Translations under genes and position numbers: made by a program | The notes under the pieces: generated by a model | Databases searched by the model: none | What the model saw: the letters and a program-made list of their open reading frames with translations, nothing else | What the model was told of the DNA's origin: nothing | Shown: one piece after another, positions 8,874 through 17,739 of the stretch | Position numbering within the stretch: the first letter of the stretch is position 1 | Layout of the letters: every line of letters starts with the position of its first letter | DNA from: Streptomyces sp. NBC_00414 | Lineage (GTDB): Bacteria > Actinomycetota > Actinomycetes > Streptomycetales > Streptomycetaceae | Assembly (NCBI RefSeq): GCF_036038375.1 | Contig: NZ_CP107935.1 | Location: 1,426,001-1,490,000 of the forward strand | DNA length: 64,000 nt | Direction: 5' to 3'

Positions 8874-11735
8874 TCAGGCCTCGGGAACCTCCCGCAGCGA
8901 GTCGGGCAGCACGTCGCGCAGCTGGGCGCGGGCCGTGATGCCCAGCTTGGGGAAGATCCGGTAGAGGTGGAAGCCGACGGTGCGGGGCGACAGGAAGAGG
9001 CGTTCGCCGATCTCCCGGTTGGTCAGGCCCGCCGCGGCGAGCCGGGCGATCTGCAGTTGCTGCGGGGTGAGTTCGGACAGGTCCGTCTCCTGGCCGGGGG
9101 TGGGCGTGGCGTTGACGCCCGCCGCCCGCAGTTCCGCGAGGGTGCGTTCCGTCCAGGGGCGGGCGCCGAGGTTCTCGAAGACCTCCAGGGCGGCGGACAG
9201 CAGGGGCCGTGCCTCGGTGGCGCGTCGGCGGCGGCGCAGCCATTCCGCGTAGTCCAGCCGGGTCTGGGCGCGCTCGAAGGGCCACCGGTCGCCCGTCGGA
9301 CGGGCGAGCGACCGCCGGAAGTGCCGTTCGGCGTCGTCCGGTTCGGCCAGCAGGGCGTGTGCCCGGTCGACGAGGGCGGCGAGACGCGGGGACACCTCGC
9401 CCTCGGCGTGCCGACGCCCGGCCGCGTCGAGGACCGCCCGCGCCTCCTCGGCGCGCCCGGTACGCACGGCGACGGCCGCGAGGTCGGCGAGGTGGTAGTC
9501 GGACGCGTGGAAGTGCAGGGGTTCGCCGTCCTGGGTGAAGACGGCACGGAAACGGTCGTACGCCGTCGCGTGGTCGCCCTCGGCCTGCGCCGCCGCGCCC
9601 AGCGCGTAGAGGGCGCGTACCCGCAGGCTGCGGCAGGTGGGCAGGTCCACGCCGTGGACGGCGCGCCGGACGGCGGTGCGCGCCGCCTCCGAGTCGCCGC
9701 GCAGGGCGAGCAGGGTGGCACCGAGGACGGGCGAGCCGGCGGCCACGTTCTCCAGGCCTCCCTCGGCCGCCGTGCGGTAGGCCTCGTCGAGGGAGGCGCG
9801 GGCCGCCGTCCACGCGCCGCTCTCGTACTGGGCGAGCGCGAGTGCCTGGGCCACGGTGGCGTTGGCTCCTGCCGTCGGCGAACGGCGCAGGTGCTCCATG
9901 GCGCCGCTCAGGAGCCGGACGGCCTCGCCGGTCTCGTCGAGGACCCAGGCGGCCGCACCCCAGCTGATCAGCTGGGAGAGCGGACGGTCCTCTACCGGGT
10001 CGCTCTGCTCGTCGGAGGACGGGCCGTCCCGGTCGGCGGCGTCGCGGTCGGTGCCGTCACGGTCGGTGCCGTCGCGGTCGGCGTGGAGCAGGGTGAGGGC
10101 CCGGGTCCGGTGGCGCAGGGGGTCCGTGCCCGCCAGGATCCACAGGCGGTCGGTGTCGTCCGCCGATGCGGGGACGCGCTCGGCGATGCGCAGGATCTTC
10201 TCGCGGTGTGCCGGTTCCCCGGAGTTGTACGCCGGTGTCGTGGCCGTCGCCAGGGCGTCCATCGCGAGGACGGGGTTCTGGTCGGTCACGGCCTCCGCGA
10301 GCGGCAGCAGATAGCCGAGCGAGCCCTCGAACTGGGTGGTGACCGCGAGCGCCCAGCCCGCACGGAGCGAGGCCTCGGCGAGAACGGCGGGGTCCTCGGT
10401 GAGCGCGGTGACCCGGGCGGTGATCTCGGCGACCCAGCGGGGGTGTCCGGCGTACATCGCCATGGTGGCGGCGCGGACCAGTCTGCGGGCCCGTTGGGCG
10501 GGGTCGGGGCTGAGCTGGGCCGCGCGTTCCAGGGCGGTGGCGGCGGCAGCGTATCCGCCGCGGCGCCGGGCCCGGCCCGCGCCTGCCTCCAGGCCCTCGG
10601 CGGCCTCCTCGTCCACGCCCTCGACCGCGGCGGCCCGGTGCCAGGCGCGGCGGTCCGGGTCGCCGGTGAAGACCTCGGCGAGGGACAGGTGGGCCGCGTG
10701 CCGCTGCGCGTAGGTCGCCGACTGGTAGACGGCCGAGCGGATCAGCGGGTGCCGGAACCGGAGGTGGCCGTCGTCGATGCGGATCAGTCCGGCCTGCTCG
10801 GCGGGGTGCCAGTCGGCGGGGGTCGTGTCGGGCGCCGCGGCCGAGAGGATGAGGGGCAGTTCGGCGGTCTCCGCGGCGGCTGCCAGGAGGAGCAGTTGCC
10901 GGGTGGCGGGCGGCAGCGCGGGCAGGTCCTGGGCGAAGATCGCCTCCAGGCGGTCGGTGAGGGGCAGCGAGTCGCGTGCTGCGAGCGGGTCGCGTGCCAC
11001 CGCCCTGGCCAGCTCGACCAGTGCGAGGGGCACACCGGCGGCCTCGGCGAGGATGCGTGAGCGGGCCCGGCCCGCCGGGGCCTCCGGCTGGAGGTCGAGG
11101 AGGCGTCCGGCCGCCGGGGGGTCCAGCGGGTCGACGCCCAGCAGCGGGAACTCGCGGGCGAACTGCGCGGGTACGGACGTGTCACGGGCCGCCACCAGCA
11201 TCGCGACGGGCTCGCCCTCCAGCCGCCGGGCCACGAAGGCCAGGGTGTCGAGCGTGCCCACGTCCAGCCAGTGGGCGTCGTCCACCACCAGCAGCACGGG
11301 GCCGCGCGCCGCGAGGTCGGAGAGGAGCGTGAGCGCGCCGAGGGAGGTCAGGAGGGGATTCCGGGCGTCGTACGGCTGCGTGCCTTCGTCCAGGCCGAAC
11401 ACGCCCAGCAGGGCTGCCCGTTGGCGTACGGGAAGCTCTTGCGCGAGGTCCAGGACGGGGCGCAGCAGCTGGTGCAGTCCGGCGAAGGGCAGCCCCGACT
11501 CGACCTCACAGCCGGTACAGCGCAGCACCCGTACGCCGGCTTCGCGGGCGAGCCGGCAGGTCTCGTCCAGGAGGACGCTCTTGCCCGAGCCCGGGCCACC
11601 GGTGACCACCAGCACTCCGGGGTGTTCGGCCGGGGTTCCCGAGGACAGCCCCCGGACGAGCCCGGTCAGCAGGGTCAGTTCGCGGCCCCTGCCGACGATC
11701 CAGGCGCCGTCGTCCGTCCCCGCCGCGTGCTCCAC
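8874..11735 (-). CDS. Large ATP-binding LuxR-family (LAL) regulator
   Basis: A 953-residue regulator. An N-terminal AAA/STAND ATPase begins with the P-loop GGPGSGKS (near residue 46) and a Walker B motif VLLVVDDAHWL. The long middle is TPR-like helical repeats, Ala- and Arg-rich. The C-terminus (about 885-945) is a LuxR helix-turn-helix (LTPQQLQIARLAAAGLTNRE, then LSPRTVGFHLYRIFPKLGI). This is the MalT/LAL architecture, in which nucleotide and inducer control DNA binding. AAGGAG precedes the GTG start. The region around 10020-10080 encodes a short Asp/Arg repeat (DRDGTDRDGTDRD). Its target is not evident; it stands alone between the hydroxyacid dehydrogenase and alpha/beta-hydrolase genes. 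Confidence 0.93.
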   Translation of the reverse strand: MEHAAGTDDGAWIVGRGRELTLLTGLVRGLSSGTPAEHPGVLVVTGGPGSGKSVLLDETCRLAREAGVRVLRCTGCEVESGLPFAGLHQLLRPVLDLAQELPVRQRAALLGVFGLDEGTQPYDARNPLLTSLGALTLLSDLAARGPVLLVVDDAHWLDVGTLDTLAFVARRLEGEPVAMLVAARDTSVPAQFAREFPLLGVDPLDPPAAGRLLDLQPEAPAGRARSRILAEAAGVPLALVELARAVARDPLAARDSLPLTDRLEAIFAQDLPALPPATRQLLLLAAAAETAELPLILSAAAPDTTPADWHPAEQAGLIRIDDGHLRFRHPLIRSAVYQSATYAQRHAAHLSLAEVFTGDPDRRAWHRAAAVEGVDEEAAEGLEAGAGRARRRGGYAAAATALERAAQLSPDPAQRARRLVRAATMAMYAGHPRWVAEITARVTALTEDPAVLAEASLRAGWALAVTTQFEGSLGYLLPLAEAVTDQNPVLAMDALATATTPAYNSGEPAHREKILRIAERVPASADDTDRLWILAGTDPLRHRTRALTLLHADRDGTDRDGTDRDAADRDGPSSDEQSDPVEDRPLSQLISWGAAAWVLDETGEAVRLLSGAMEHLRRSPTAGANATVAQALALAQYESGAWTAARASLDEAYRTAAEGGLENVAAGSPVLGATLLALRGDSEAARTAVRRAVHGVDLPTCRSLRVRALYALGAAAQAEGDHATAYDRFRAVFTQDGEPLHFHASDYHLADLAAVAVRTGRAEEARAVLDAAGRRHAEGEVSPRLAALVDRAHALLAEPDDAERHFRRSLARPTGDRWPFERAQTRLDYAEWLRRRRRATEARPLLSAALEVFENLGARPWTERTLAELRAAGVNATPTPGQETDLSELTPQQLQIARLAAAGLTNREIGERLFLSPRTVGFHLYRIFPKLGITARAQLRDVLPDSLREVPEA

Positions 11736-11906
11736 CCGTCTCCTTCCACCGATTCCACCGCTTCCCGGGTCACTGCTCCCCCGGCCTCGGTCCGTGACCT
11801 ACGCCACTTCGGAGGAAATGCCCGACGGTCACACCATATGCACGATTATCACTTACGAGACTTACCCGACGTCACCGGGTGTCCCACGGCCCCACAGCGC
11901 CACTGC

Positions 11907-12824
11907 TCACAGGGAGGGGCGCCGCGTGCCGGGAAGTCGTGCGGCGAATTCCAGGATCACGTCGGCCACCGCACGAGGATTCTCCAGCAGCATCGCGTGG
12001 GTGCCGTCGATCCCGGCGACGGTCACCTCGGAGTGCCGCTCGGCCAGTTCGGCGAGGTCCTGGGCCAGCCCCGTCGCGCGGGCCGCCATCAGCTCGTCGA
12101 ACCGGTCGATACCGGGGACGGGCGGCGCGGGCCGCAGCGCGCGGCCGAGCAGCAGCGGCCGGTCCATGCGGCGGAAGAGGCCGAGGAGATCGAGCGAGTG
12201 GATCTCGGCCTGCATCTCCAGGGCGTGCTCCCGTCCTGGCCGCAACTCCAGTCGGCCGTCGGCCCGTTCGTGGAGCGAGCGCCGCACACCGGCTTCCAGC
12301 AATTCATAGGGGATGCCCAACCGCCCGGACATCGCGCGCTGTTCGGCGAGCAGATCCGCCAGGCCGCCCCGCGGGAGGATCCGGCCGGACGTCTGCGAGG
12401 CCAACTCCCTCATCCGACTGAGCCACTCCTCCACGTCGGTGGGGTCGAGGCCGACGTACCGGTCGGGCCGTCCCCACCCGTATCCGTCCAGGTTCACCGC
12501 GGCGGGCGTGCGGTCCGGGTGGGCGAGGGCGTACCGGACGGCGAGCATCCCGCCGAGCGAGTGGCCGACGGGCAGCGCTTCCGGTATTCCGTGCCGGGCC
12601 AGAACCGCCTCGATGTCACCGAGCACCCCGGGCACGCTCCACGTCCCGTCCGGGGAGAGCCCGTGACCCCGCAGGTCCACGGCCAGCACCCGGTGGTGAC
12701 GCGCGAGAAGCGGCGCGACGGCCGCCCAGTCCGCCAGGGTGCGGCCGGCGCCGTGCAGCAGCAACAGGGGCGTGCCCTCGCCGCCGTGGTCATGGACAGC
12801 TAGGGAGACCTGGTCTCGGATCAT
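11907..12824 (-). CDS. Alpha/beta-fold hydrolase
   Basis: A 305-residue alpha/beta hydrolase. The oxyanion-hole HGAG is at residues 24-27, the nucleophile elbow GHSLGG puts the catalytic Ser at residue 89, and the catalytic His is in DGTHAMLLENP near the C-terminus. It has no signal peptide, so it acts in the cytoplasm as an esterase, lipase or C-C hydrolase of unknown substrate. It is followed on the same strand by the LAL regulator gene after about 170 bp of promoter-like, less GC-rich DNA. Confidence 0.87.
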   Translation of the reverse strand: MIRDQVSLAVHDHGGEGTPLLLLHGAGRTLADWAAVAPLLARHHRVLAVDLRGHGLSPDGTWSVPGVLGDIEAVLARHGIPEALPVGHSLGGMLAVRYALAHPDRTPAAVNLDGYGWGRPDRYVGLDPTDVEEWLSRMRELASQTSGRILPRGGLADLLAEQRAMSGRLGIPYELLEAGVRRSLHERADGRLELRPGREHALEMQAEIHSLDLLGLFRRMDRPLLLGRALRPAPPVPGIDRFDELMAARATGLAQDLAELAERHSEVTVAGIDGTHAMLLENPRAVADVILEFAARLPGTRRPSL

Positions 12825-13180
12825 GATCCAACACTAGAACGTCCCTTTGGGCCGGGGTCGCGGAGTCGGCGAATCCCGGGGCCGACCACGGGGTCGGTGA
12901 CGGGTGGTCGGGGCTGCGGCGGAGGGGCCTCACCGGGGCCGTCGCCGAAGCCGTCACCGGAAGCGGTTACCGGCCGTCGCCGGGGCCCTCGCCGAAGGCT
13001 GGGGACCGCCGGGGGCGGCGAGCGGGACGAGGTGCAAGGCTGCTGGGGCGCGCCGGTTGAGGCCCGTGGCAGGTGCCGGACCGGCGGCCCGGCGGATGCG
13101 TCGGCCGCGCGCGTGCCCGGCGCCCCGCCCGTTCCCCGACGCGAGTCGGACCCCACCGGCACCGCCCGCGCGAACTTGAC

Positions 13181-13196
13181 GTGCGACTTTTCGCAC
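13181..13196. promoter_or_regulatory. 6-4-6 palindrome beside a candidate -35 element
   Basis: GTGCGA-CTTT-TCGCAC is a perfect inverted repeat. It begins directly after TTGAC (13176-13180), a possible -35 element, so a bound protein would block a promoter there. It is about 145 bp upstream of the GH114 lipoprotein gene. The rest of the 12825-13341 gap is very GC-rich and holds no gene that I can support. Confidence 0.4.
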
Positions 13197-13341
13197 GCTT
13201 TGATCCAGACGTGCCGAGGCGTACAGCCCGGCATTGAGAGGTGCGCCCAGCCGGTAGCGGACAAGTTCTCAGTCCGGCCAAAGTCGCCAGGACCGTCACG
13301 GAGTCCGAGGCGGGGTCGTACTCGCGATCGATGGAGCGGAC

Positions 13342-14205
13342 ATGCCCGCCAAGCGTGGCCCCCGCACGGGATTTCTCAGGGCAGCCGCCGCCCTGGTCGC
13401 CCTCGCGGCCCTGGCCTCCTGCACCTCGGACGGGGACGGCAAGGGCCCCGACGACACCACGGACACCACCGGCACCACGAAGCCGAGCTCCAAGGCCGTG
13501 CGGCCACCGCCCCCGCACGGCGGTTTCGACTACCAGATCGGCGGCGCCTACCCGCCGCCGTCCGGCGTCCGCATCGTCGCCCGAGACCGCGGCGCGGATC
13601 CCGCGCGCGGTCTCTACAACATCTGTTACGTCAACGCCTTCCAGGCCCAGCCCGACGAACAGGACGACTGGGCCGAGGACCTGCTGCTGCGGGACAGGAA
13701 GGGCAAGGTCGTCATCGACGCCGACTGGGACGAGGCGCTGCTCGACATCGGCACACCCGCCAAGCGCGAGCGGATCGCGGCCCGGGTCGACAAGTGGATC
13801 GACGGCTGCGCGGACAAGGGCTTCGACGCCGTGGAGCCGGACAACTACGACAGCTACACCCGCTCCCGCGGACTGCTGGACGCGGACGACGCCGTGTCCT
13901 TCATCAGGCTGCTCTCGGCGCACGCGCACGCCCGGGGGCTGGCCATCGCCCAGAAGAACACCGTGGAACTGTCCGACCGACGCTCCCGTGCCGGGCTGGA
14001 CTTCGCCGTCGTCGAGGAGTGCGGGGCGTACGACGAGTGCGGTGAGTACGCGGACGCCTTCGACGACCGGGTCGTCGTCGTGGAGTACACGGACAAGGGC
14101 CTGAGGAAGGCTCTCGCGGACTACGGCGACCGGCTGAGCATCGTGCGCCGGGACGTGATGGTGTCGACGCCCGACAGCGACGACTACGTCCGCAAGACCC
14201 GCTGA
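13342..14205 (+). CDS. GH114 endo-alpha-1,4-polygalactosaminidase-like lipoprotein
   Basis: A 287-residue protein with a lipoprotein signal: hydrophobic LRAAAALVALAALASC puts the lipidated Cys at residue 27, so it is anchored on the outer face of the membrane. A Thr/Ser/Lys-rich linker follows. The rest is a TIM-barrel of the GH114 family, with FDYQIGGAYPPP at its start and a DAVEPDNYDSY segment holding the acidic catalytic residues. Known members cleave alpha-1,4-galactosaminogalactan. GGAG stands 5 nt before the ATG. A role in degrading fungal exopolysaccharide is plausible but inferred from the family only. Confidence 0.85.
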   Translation: MPAKRGPRTGFLRAAAALVALAALASCTSDGDGKGPDDTTDTTGTTKPSSKAVRPPPPHGGFDYQIGGAYPPPSGVRIVARDRGADPARGLYNICYVNAFQAQPDEQDDWAEDLLLRDRKGKVVIDADWDEALLDIGTPAKRERIAARVDKWIDGCADKGFDAVEPDNYDSYTRSRGLLDADDAVSFIRLLSAHAHARGLAIAQKNTVELSDRRSRAGLDFAVVEECGAYDECGEYADAFDDRVVVVEYTDKGLRKALADYGDRLSIVRRDVMVSTPDSDDYVRKTR

Positions 14206-14230
14206 TCACTGGGCAGTGGGCCGGTGGCCG

Positions 14231-14746
14231 TCAGCGGTCCAGCAGATCCAGCGCCTGCTCCCAGCGGAATCCGCGTTGCTCCGGGCCGCCGAAGGCGTGT
14301 TCCCCGAACCGGACCCCCATCCCGCGCAGCCGTTTCAGGCTGTCCTGATAGGCGGGGTGGGCGGTCAACGCCTCGCTCACACAGGGCAGTACGGAGATCG
14401 GCACGCCCATCCCGTACGCCTCGCAGAGCGTGCCGAGGGCCAGCGTGTCGGAGATGCCGGCCGCCCACTTGTTGACGGTGTTGAAGGTCGCCGGCGCCAC
14501 GGCGACGGCGTCCGGATCCGGGAACGGACGCGGATCGCCGGGCGAACGCCACGCGGACCTGACCGGGCGGCCGGTCTGCGCCTCGACCGCCGTGAGGTCG
14601 AAGAAACCCGTCGCCACCGGGGTCGCGATGACGCCGACCTCCCAGTCCCGCTCCTGCGCCAGGGAGATCAACTCGCCGACACCGTCGGCGACCCCGGCGG
14701 CACAGACGACGACGTAGAGAAAGGGCCTCGGGGTCTGTCCGGTCAC
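14231..14746 (-). CDS. Flavoprotein (phosphopantothenoylcysteine-decarboxylase fold)
   Basis: A 171-residue single-domain flavoprotein. It opens with FLYVVVCAAGVADGVGELI and carries VAVAPATFNTVNKWAAGISD, the A-P-A-(T/M)-x-N-T-x-x-K-x-A-x-G-I-(A/S)-D pattern that binds FMN in the PPC decarboxylase/UbiX-like family. It lacks the CoaB half, so it is not a complete CoaBC; stand-alone members often act as cysteine decarboxylases or reductases. The GTG at 14746 is inside one arm of a 27-bp tandem duplication, and the ribosome binding site is weak. It follows the DUF1348 gene on the same strand. Confidence 0.83.
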   Translation of the reverse strand: MTGQTPRPFLYVVVCAAGVADGVGELISLAQERDWEVGVIATPVATGFFDLTAVEAQTGRPVRSAWRSPGDPRPFPDPDAVAVAPATFNTVNKWAAGISDTLALGTLCEAYGMGVPISVLPCVSEALTAHPAYQDSLKRLRGMGVRFGEHAFGGPEQRGFRWEQALDLLDR

Positions 14747-14794
14747 CCGTGAACTCTAGGCGACTCCGGTCACCCGTGGACTCTAGGCGACCGG
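14741..14794. repeat. 27-bp tandem duplication across a gene junction
   Basis: Positions 14741-14767 and 14768-14794 are near-identical 27-bp units (GGTCACCCGTG, A or G, ACTCTAGGCGAC, then CTCC or CGGG-like ends). One unit carries the stop codon of the DUF1348 gene; the other carries the start codon of the flavoprotein gene. A duplication of the original stop-start junction explains both. Confidence 0.8.
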
Positions 14795-15241
14795 GAACGA
14801 GTCCCCGCGTTCCGAGTCCGGCCGCCGGCCGATGATCCGGCGCTCCTTCTCCTCGATCGGCACGTCGTTGATGCTGGCCTCGCGCCGCGTCATCAGACCG
14901 TGTTCGTCGAACTCCCACAGCTCGTTGCCGTACGAGCGCCACCACTGGCCGTCGGCGTCACGGCACTCGTACTGGAAGCGGACGGCGATGCGGTTGCCGT
15001 CGAAGGCCCAGAGGTCCTTGCGCAGGGCGTACTCCTCCTCGCGCCGCCACTTCGCCGTGAGCAGTTCCACGATCTCGGCGCGGCCGGTGACGAAGGTGTC
15101 GCGGTTGCGCCAGACCGAGTCCTGCGAGTAGGCGAGCGAGACCTTCAGCGGGTCGCGGGTGTTCCAGGCGTCCTCGGCCGCCTGGACCTTCAGGGCGGCG
15201 GTCTCACGGGTGAAGGGCGGCAGGGGCGGTCGGTCGGCCAT
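14783..15241 (-). CDS. DUF1348 / SnoaL-like nuclear transport factor 2 family protein
   Basis: A 152-residue NTF2-fold protein. Features of DUF1348 are clear: the N-terminal region [18 protein letters not shown], a central [16 protein letters not shown] and the segment [17 protein letters not shown], rich in aromatic residues. Function in this family is not established; proteins of this fold bind small hydrophobic ligands or act as isomerases. It is transcribed divergently from a TetR regulator, with two copies of a palindrome between them, so TetR repression is very likely. The flavoprotein gene lies downstream on the same strand. Confidence 0.88.
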   Translation of the reverse strand: MADRPPLPPFTRETAALKVQAAEDAWNTRDPLKVSLAYSQDSVWRNRDTFVTGRAEIVELLTAKWRREEEYALRKDLWAFDGNRIAVRFQYECRDADGQWWRSYGNELWEFDEHGLMTRREASINDVPIEEKERRIIGRRPDSERGDSFPVA

Positions 15242-15291
15242 GCGGGGTCCTCTCGTAAGGGGGGCTGGAGGGTGGGCAGGAGAGCGGCCTT

Positions 15292-15342
15292 GAGAACGGG
15301 CGTTCTCCGGGGTGGCTGCTAACGTAGAGAACGGTGGTTCTC
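15292..15342. promoter_or_regulatory. Twin 16-bp palindromic operators for the divergent TetR
   Basis: GAGAACGGGCGTTCTC at 15292-15307 and GAGAACGGTGGTTCTC at 15327-15342 share the arms GAGAAC and GTTCTC, with centres 35 bp apart. They fill the gap between the DUF1348 and TetR genes. Two sites in a divergent promoter are typical for TetR autorepression together with control of the neighbour. Confidence 0.8.
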
Positions 15343-15372
15343 ACGTCAAGACGGCAAGGAGTGAGCCGGTAC

Positions 15373-15957
15373 ATGGAGAGCGCGGTCGCCAGGGAACAGG
15401 CCCTGGACGCGGCGGAGACCCTGTTCTACGGACGCGGCATACAGTCCGTCGGGATGGACGACATCCGGGGCGCCTCCGGGGTCTCGCTCAAGCGGCTCTA
15501 CCAGCTGTTCCCCGCCAAGGAGCACCTGGTGGTGGCCTATCTGGAGCGGCGCGACATCCGCTGGCGGGGGCGGCTCGCCGAGTACGTGGCCGGTCACGAG
15601 GACGCCCGGCAGCGCCTCCTCGCGGTGTTCGACTGGCTGGGCCGGTGGTTCGGCGAGCCCGACTTCCGCGGCTGCGCCTGGATCAACTCGTACGGCGAGC
15701 TCGGCGCCACGTCGGAGCCGGTGGCCGACCAGGTCCGCGCCCACAAGCGGGCCTTCAGGGAGTATCTGGTCCGCCTGGTGGACGAGGCCGGACTGCCCTG
15801 CGAACTGGCCGGTCACCTGCACCTGCTGGCGGAGGGCGCCATGGTCACCGCCGCCGTCGAACAGAGCGCGGAACCCGCCGCCCGGGCCGGGCGGGCGGCG
15901 CGCACGCTGGTCGACTCGTACGGCGCGCGTACGGCCCGCCGGCCGGCCATTGACTGA
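15373..15957 (+). CDS. TetR/AcrR-family transcriptional repressor
   Basis: A regulator of 194 residues. The N-terminal helix-turn-helix covers about residues 5-55 (AREQALDAAETLFYGRGIQS, then DIRGASGVSLKRLYQLFPAK). The C-terminal ligand domain contains FRGCAWINSYGELG, a pattern common in TetR proteins annotated as regulators of small oxidoreductase or NTF2-like genes. The ATG at 15373 follows AAGGAG by 11 nt. It very probably binds the twin palindromes upstream and represses itself and the DUF1348 gene. The ligand is unknown. Confidence 0.9.
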   Translation: MESAVAREQALDAAETLFYGRGIQSVGMDDIRGASGVSLKRLYQLFPAKEHLVVAYLERRDIRWRGRLAEYVAGHEDARQRLLAVFDWLGRWFGEPDFRGCAWINSYGELGATSEPVADQVRAHKRAFREYLVRLVDEAGLPCELAGHLHLLAEGAMVTAAVEQSAEPAARAGRAARTLVDSYGARTARRPAID

Positions 15958-15981
15958 TGTCCCGGCGGGTTGCAGACTCCA

Positions 15982-15995
15982 ATTGAATATTCAAT
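15982..15995. promoter_or_regulatory. AT-rich 14-bp palindrome upstream of the aldehyde dehydrogenase gene
   Basis: ATTGAATATTCAAT is a perfect palindrome in otherwise GC-rich DNA, 80 bp before the dehydrogenase start, with TTGCAG (15970-15975) as a possible -35 element just before it. It is a likely operator. No dedicated regulator gene adjoins it except the upstream TetR, whose own sites look different. Confidence 0.5.
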
Positions 15996-16075
15996 GGACG
16001 ATTGTTCACCAGACGAACGCGGGCGTTCCGTCGCGGAGCGCGTCGCGTTGCGTCGCCCGACGGGAAGAGCCGCGC

Positions 16076-17536
16076 ATGACCCTCCATCGTGACCTGCTGA
16101 TCGGCGGCAAGGACCAGCCCGCGGTCTCCGGCCGCACCGCCGAGGACGTCAATCCCTACAGCTCACAGGTGTACGCCACCGTCGCCGCGGCAGGCGTCGA
16201 GGACGTCACCCGGGCCGTGGACGCCGCGGACGCCGCCTTCGAGGGCTGGGCCGCGCTCGGCCCGGCGCAGCGGCGCAAGGTCTTCCTCGCCGCGGCCGAC
16301 CTCCTGGAGGCCCGCACCGAGGACGCCGTACGGATCATGGCGGGCGAGGTGGGCGGCACCCGGCCGTGGGCCATGTTCAACGTCGGTCTCGCCGCGAACA
16401 TCCTCCGTGAGGCCGCCGCCGCGGTCACCGCGCCGCGCGGAGAGGTGCTGAGCGCTCAGGAGGAGGGCGCGCTGGGGCTCGCGATCCGCGAACCCGTCGG
16501 CGTCGTGGCCGCCTTCTCGCCCTGGAACGCGCCGGTCATCCTGGGTGTACGGGCCGTCGCCGCGCCGCTCGCCGCGGGCAACACCGTGGTGATGAAGCCG
16601 AGCGAGGACGCGCCGATCGCCTGCGGTCTGTTCATCGCGGACATCCTGCGCGAGGCCGGCCTGCCCGACGGCGTCCTGAACGTGGTCACGAACGCTCCCG
16701 AGGACGCGGCCGCCGTCGCCGAGGCCCTGGTCGCCGACGAGCGCGTACGGGCCGTCAACTTCACCGGCTCCACGGGCGTCGGCCGGATCATCGGCGTGCA
16801 CGCGGCCCGGCATCTGAAGCCCGCGGTCCTCGAACTCGGCGGCAAGAACTCGGTGATCGTGCTGGACGACGCCGACGTCGACTACGCGGTCGACGCGGCC
16901 GTCTTCTCCGTCTTCATGAACTCCGGCCAGATCTGCATGTCCGCCGACCGGATCCTCGTGCACGAGAGCCTGGCCGAGGAGTTCACCGCCAAGTTCACCG
17001 CGAAGACCGAGTCGCTCGCGTCCGGCGACCCGGCCGATCCGCACACCGTCGTCGGCCCGCTCGTCACCCCGGACGCCGCCCGCCGGGTCGCGGCGCTCGT
17101 GGCGGACGCCGTCGCCAAGGGCGCGACCGTCCTCACCGGTGGGGCCGCCCCCGAGGGAGCCGTGCATCCGGCGACCGTCCTCACCGACCTGCCGGAGGAG
17201 GCCGAGCTGTACCGGGGCGAGGCCTTCGGCCCGCTCGCCGTGATCAGCACGTTCACCACGGACGACGAGGCCGTCTCCTTCGCCAACGCCACGGAGCACG
17301 GGCTGACCTGCGGGATCATCACCGAGAACGGCACCCATGGGCTCAGGGTCGCCCGCCGGATCCGTACCGGCATCGTGCATGTCAACGATCAGTCGGTCGC
17401 CGACGAACCGAACGCGCCCTTCGGCGGGTTCAAGGGCAGCGGGTACGGGCGCTTCGGTGGACGCTGGGGCATCGAGGCGTTCAGCAACACCCGCTGGGTG
17501 ACCCTGGCCACGCAGCAGGCGCACTTCCCGTTCTGA
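16076..17536 (+). CDS. NAD(P)-dependent aldehyde dehydrogenase (vanillin/salicylaldehyde-type)
   Basis: A 486-residue aldehyde dehydrogenase of usual length. The catalytic Glu is in LELGGKNSVIVLDD, the nucleophile Cys in NSGQICMSADRIL, the cofactor-binding FTGSTGVGR and the substrate-channel AFSPWNAPV are all present. Family members closest in pattern oxidise aromatic aldehydes to acids in the cytoplasm, but the substrate here is not proven. The ATG at 16076 is used because homology starts there; the upstream in-frame stretch covers the operator-like palindrome. It lies downstream of the TetR gene on the same strand. Confidence 0.92.
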   Translation: MTLHRDLLIGGKDQPAVSGRTAEDVNPYSSQVYATVAAAGVEDVTRAVDAADAAFEGWAALGPAQRRKVFLAAADLLEARTEDAVRIMAGEVGGTRPWAMFNVGLAANILREAAAAVTAPRGEVLSAQEEGALGLAIREPVGVVAAFSPWNAPVILGVRAVAAPLAAGNTVVMKPSEDAPIACGLFIADILREAGLPDGVLNVVTNAPEDAAAVAEALVADERVRAVNFTGSTGVGRIIGVHAARHLKPAVLELGGKNSVIVLDDADVDYAVDAAVFSVFMNSGQICMSADRILVHESLAEEFTAKFTAKTESLASGDPADPHTVVGPLVTPDAARRVAALVADAVAKGATVLTGGAAPEGAVHPATVLTDLPEEAELYRGEAFGPLAVISTFTTDDEAVSFANATEHGLTCGIITENGTHGLRVARRIRTGIVHVNDQSVADEPNAPFGGFKGSGYGRFGGRWGIEAFSNTRWVTLATQQAHFPF

Positions 17537-17739
17537 CGGGGTCGGGGCCACGCTCGTACCGGGCCCGCACGACTCGTACGGCCGTACTCGGGCACGTGTG
17601 TGGGTGAACCGTCGCGCGGTCGTCCCGTGCGGGATGAAAAGGACGGGGCGAGCGTGTTGGAATCCGAGTCGGCACGGGCCGGCACCGGTCGGCACGGTTC
17701 GGCGACGCGTACGCAACGACGATCGATGGGATGGATGTC

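Noticed and set aside
8538..11060. 840-codon plus-strand frame across the LAL regulator
   Set aside because: Shadow of the LuxR-type gene; no domain and no ribosome binding site.
11816..11906. Possible small gene starting near GGAGGAAATG upstream of the alpha/beta hydrolase stop
   Set aside because: The ribosome binding site is too close to the ATG and the frame runs antisense into the hydrolase gene.
12821..13264. 147-codon minus-strand frame in the gap before the GH114 gene
   Set aside because: Low-complexity Pro/Arg/Gly composition, no ribosome binding site and no domain.
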